In this document: positions 63,910 to 64,000 of the stretch, one piece after another
Numbering within the stretch: position 1 is the stretch's first letter
How the letters are laid out: every line of letters begins with the position of its first letter
From: Methanomicrobia archaeon
Lineage (GTDB): Archaea; Halobacteriota; Bog-38; Methanoflorentales; Methanoflorentaceae
Assembly (NCBI GenBank): GCA_015660915.1
Contig: JACTTZ010000004.1
Location: 1-64,000 of the forward strand
Length of the DNA stretch: 64,000 nt
Direction: 5' to 3'
Notes under the pieces: generated by a model
What the model was told of the DNA's origin: nothing
Seen by the model: the letters and a program-made list of their open reading frames with translations, nothing else
Databases searched by the model: none
Translations under genes and position numbers: made by a program

Positions 63910-64000
63910 ACTGTTTCGGCCGCTTGCAGACTGATAAGGGCTGCCAGCACTCATTTTCTCGACGAGCCTGGCAGTATAATCAACGGTCGGCGTTGCCCTC

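Noticed and set aside
1-64000. CRISPR arrays, rRNA genes, insertion sequences with transposase
   Set aside because: None seen: no regularly spaced repeats, no rRNA-like conserved blocks and no transposase frames.

Overview
This is an archaeal chromosome segment, most likely from a euryarchaeote of the methanogen or alkanotroph/ANME branch. The support is a TATA-binding protein (TBP), the membrane LonB protease, Trm-G10, UPF0147, the coenzyme F420 genes cofG and cofC, a methyltransferase-type ferredoxin:thioredoxin reductase, archaeal TATA boxes at leaderless spacing, and GTG/TTG starts mixed with Shine-Dalgarno starts. No mcr, mtr or hdr genes lie in the window, so the metabolism cannot be read from it. 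Gene density is moderate and there are many 300-750 base gaps. Layout: 0-7 kb holds two secreted proteins (one a papain-like peptidase with a beta-propeller tail), a DUF1972 glycosyltransferase, a relic of a phage-type HTH protein and an FkbM methyltransferase. 7.5-14.9 kb holds an ABC exporter, an AbrB-like regulator, a flavodoxin, an iron regulon (DtxR-FeoA fusion, FeoB and a tiny membrane peptide behind a DtxR-type operator) and a CDP-alcohol phosphotransferase. 15-21 kb holds small membrane proteins, an orphan HTH protein, cofG-purC divergent from cofC, ilvE, tRNA-Arg(CCG) and a YkgJ-type protein. 21-27.4 kb holds an M42 peptidase and the branched-chain amino acid block leuA/cimA-ilvB-ilvN-ilvC. 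27.8-34 kb holds a redox block: ferredoxin:thioredoxin reductase, a thioredoxin-fold lipoprotein, CcdA, a broken ferredoxin:NADP reductase-type gene, and a complete proton-translocating transhydrogenase (pntA-pntAB-pntB) that looks foreign. 34-44.6 kb holds housekeeping genes: lonB, a COG1313 radical SAM protein, a SAM hydrolase, a TBP-ArcS-like-MGMT gene run, trmG10, metG with an ACT protein, and a YbjQ-type protein. 44.7-52.9 kb holds a cbiM gene broken over three frames, an unusual protein joining a PriL-like Fe-S domain to a DnaB-like core without a Walker A lysine, a membrane protein, two glycosyltransferases and a bacterial-type metK. 53-64 kb holds ahcY, an APH-kinase/APS-kinase/IMPase-like cassette, a PsbP-like lipoprotein, a HicBA pair, an MrfB/MrfA-like exonuclease-helicase pair (helicase frameshifted) and hisA-hisB. 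Several reading frames are broken by single-base shifts, some in homopolymers (C4, T3, G9, T8). This can mean sequencing errors or real decay, and it limits any statement about whether those genes work. The most unusual items are the PriL/DnaB-like protein, the kinase/APS-kinase/IMPase cassette, the archaeal MrfAB-like pair, and the apparent exchange of an NADPH-forming oxidoreductase for a transhydrogenase next door.
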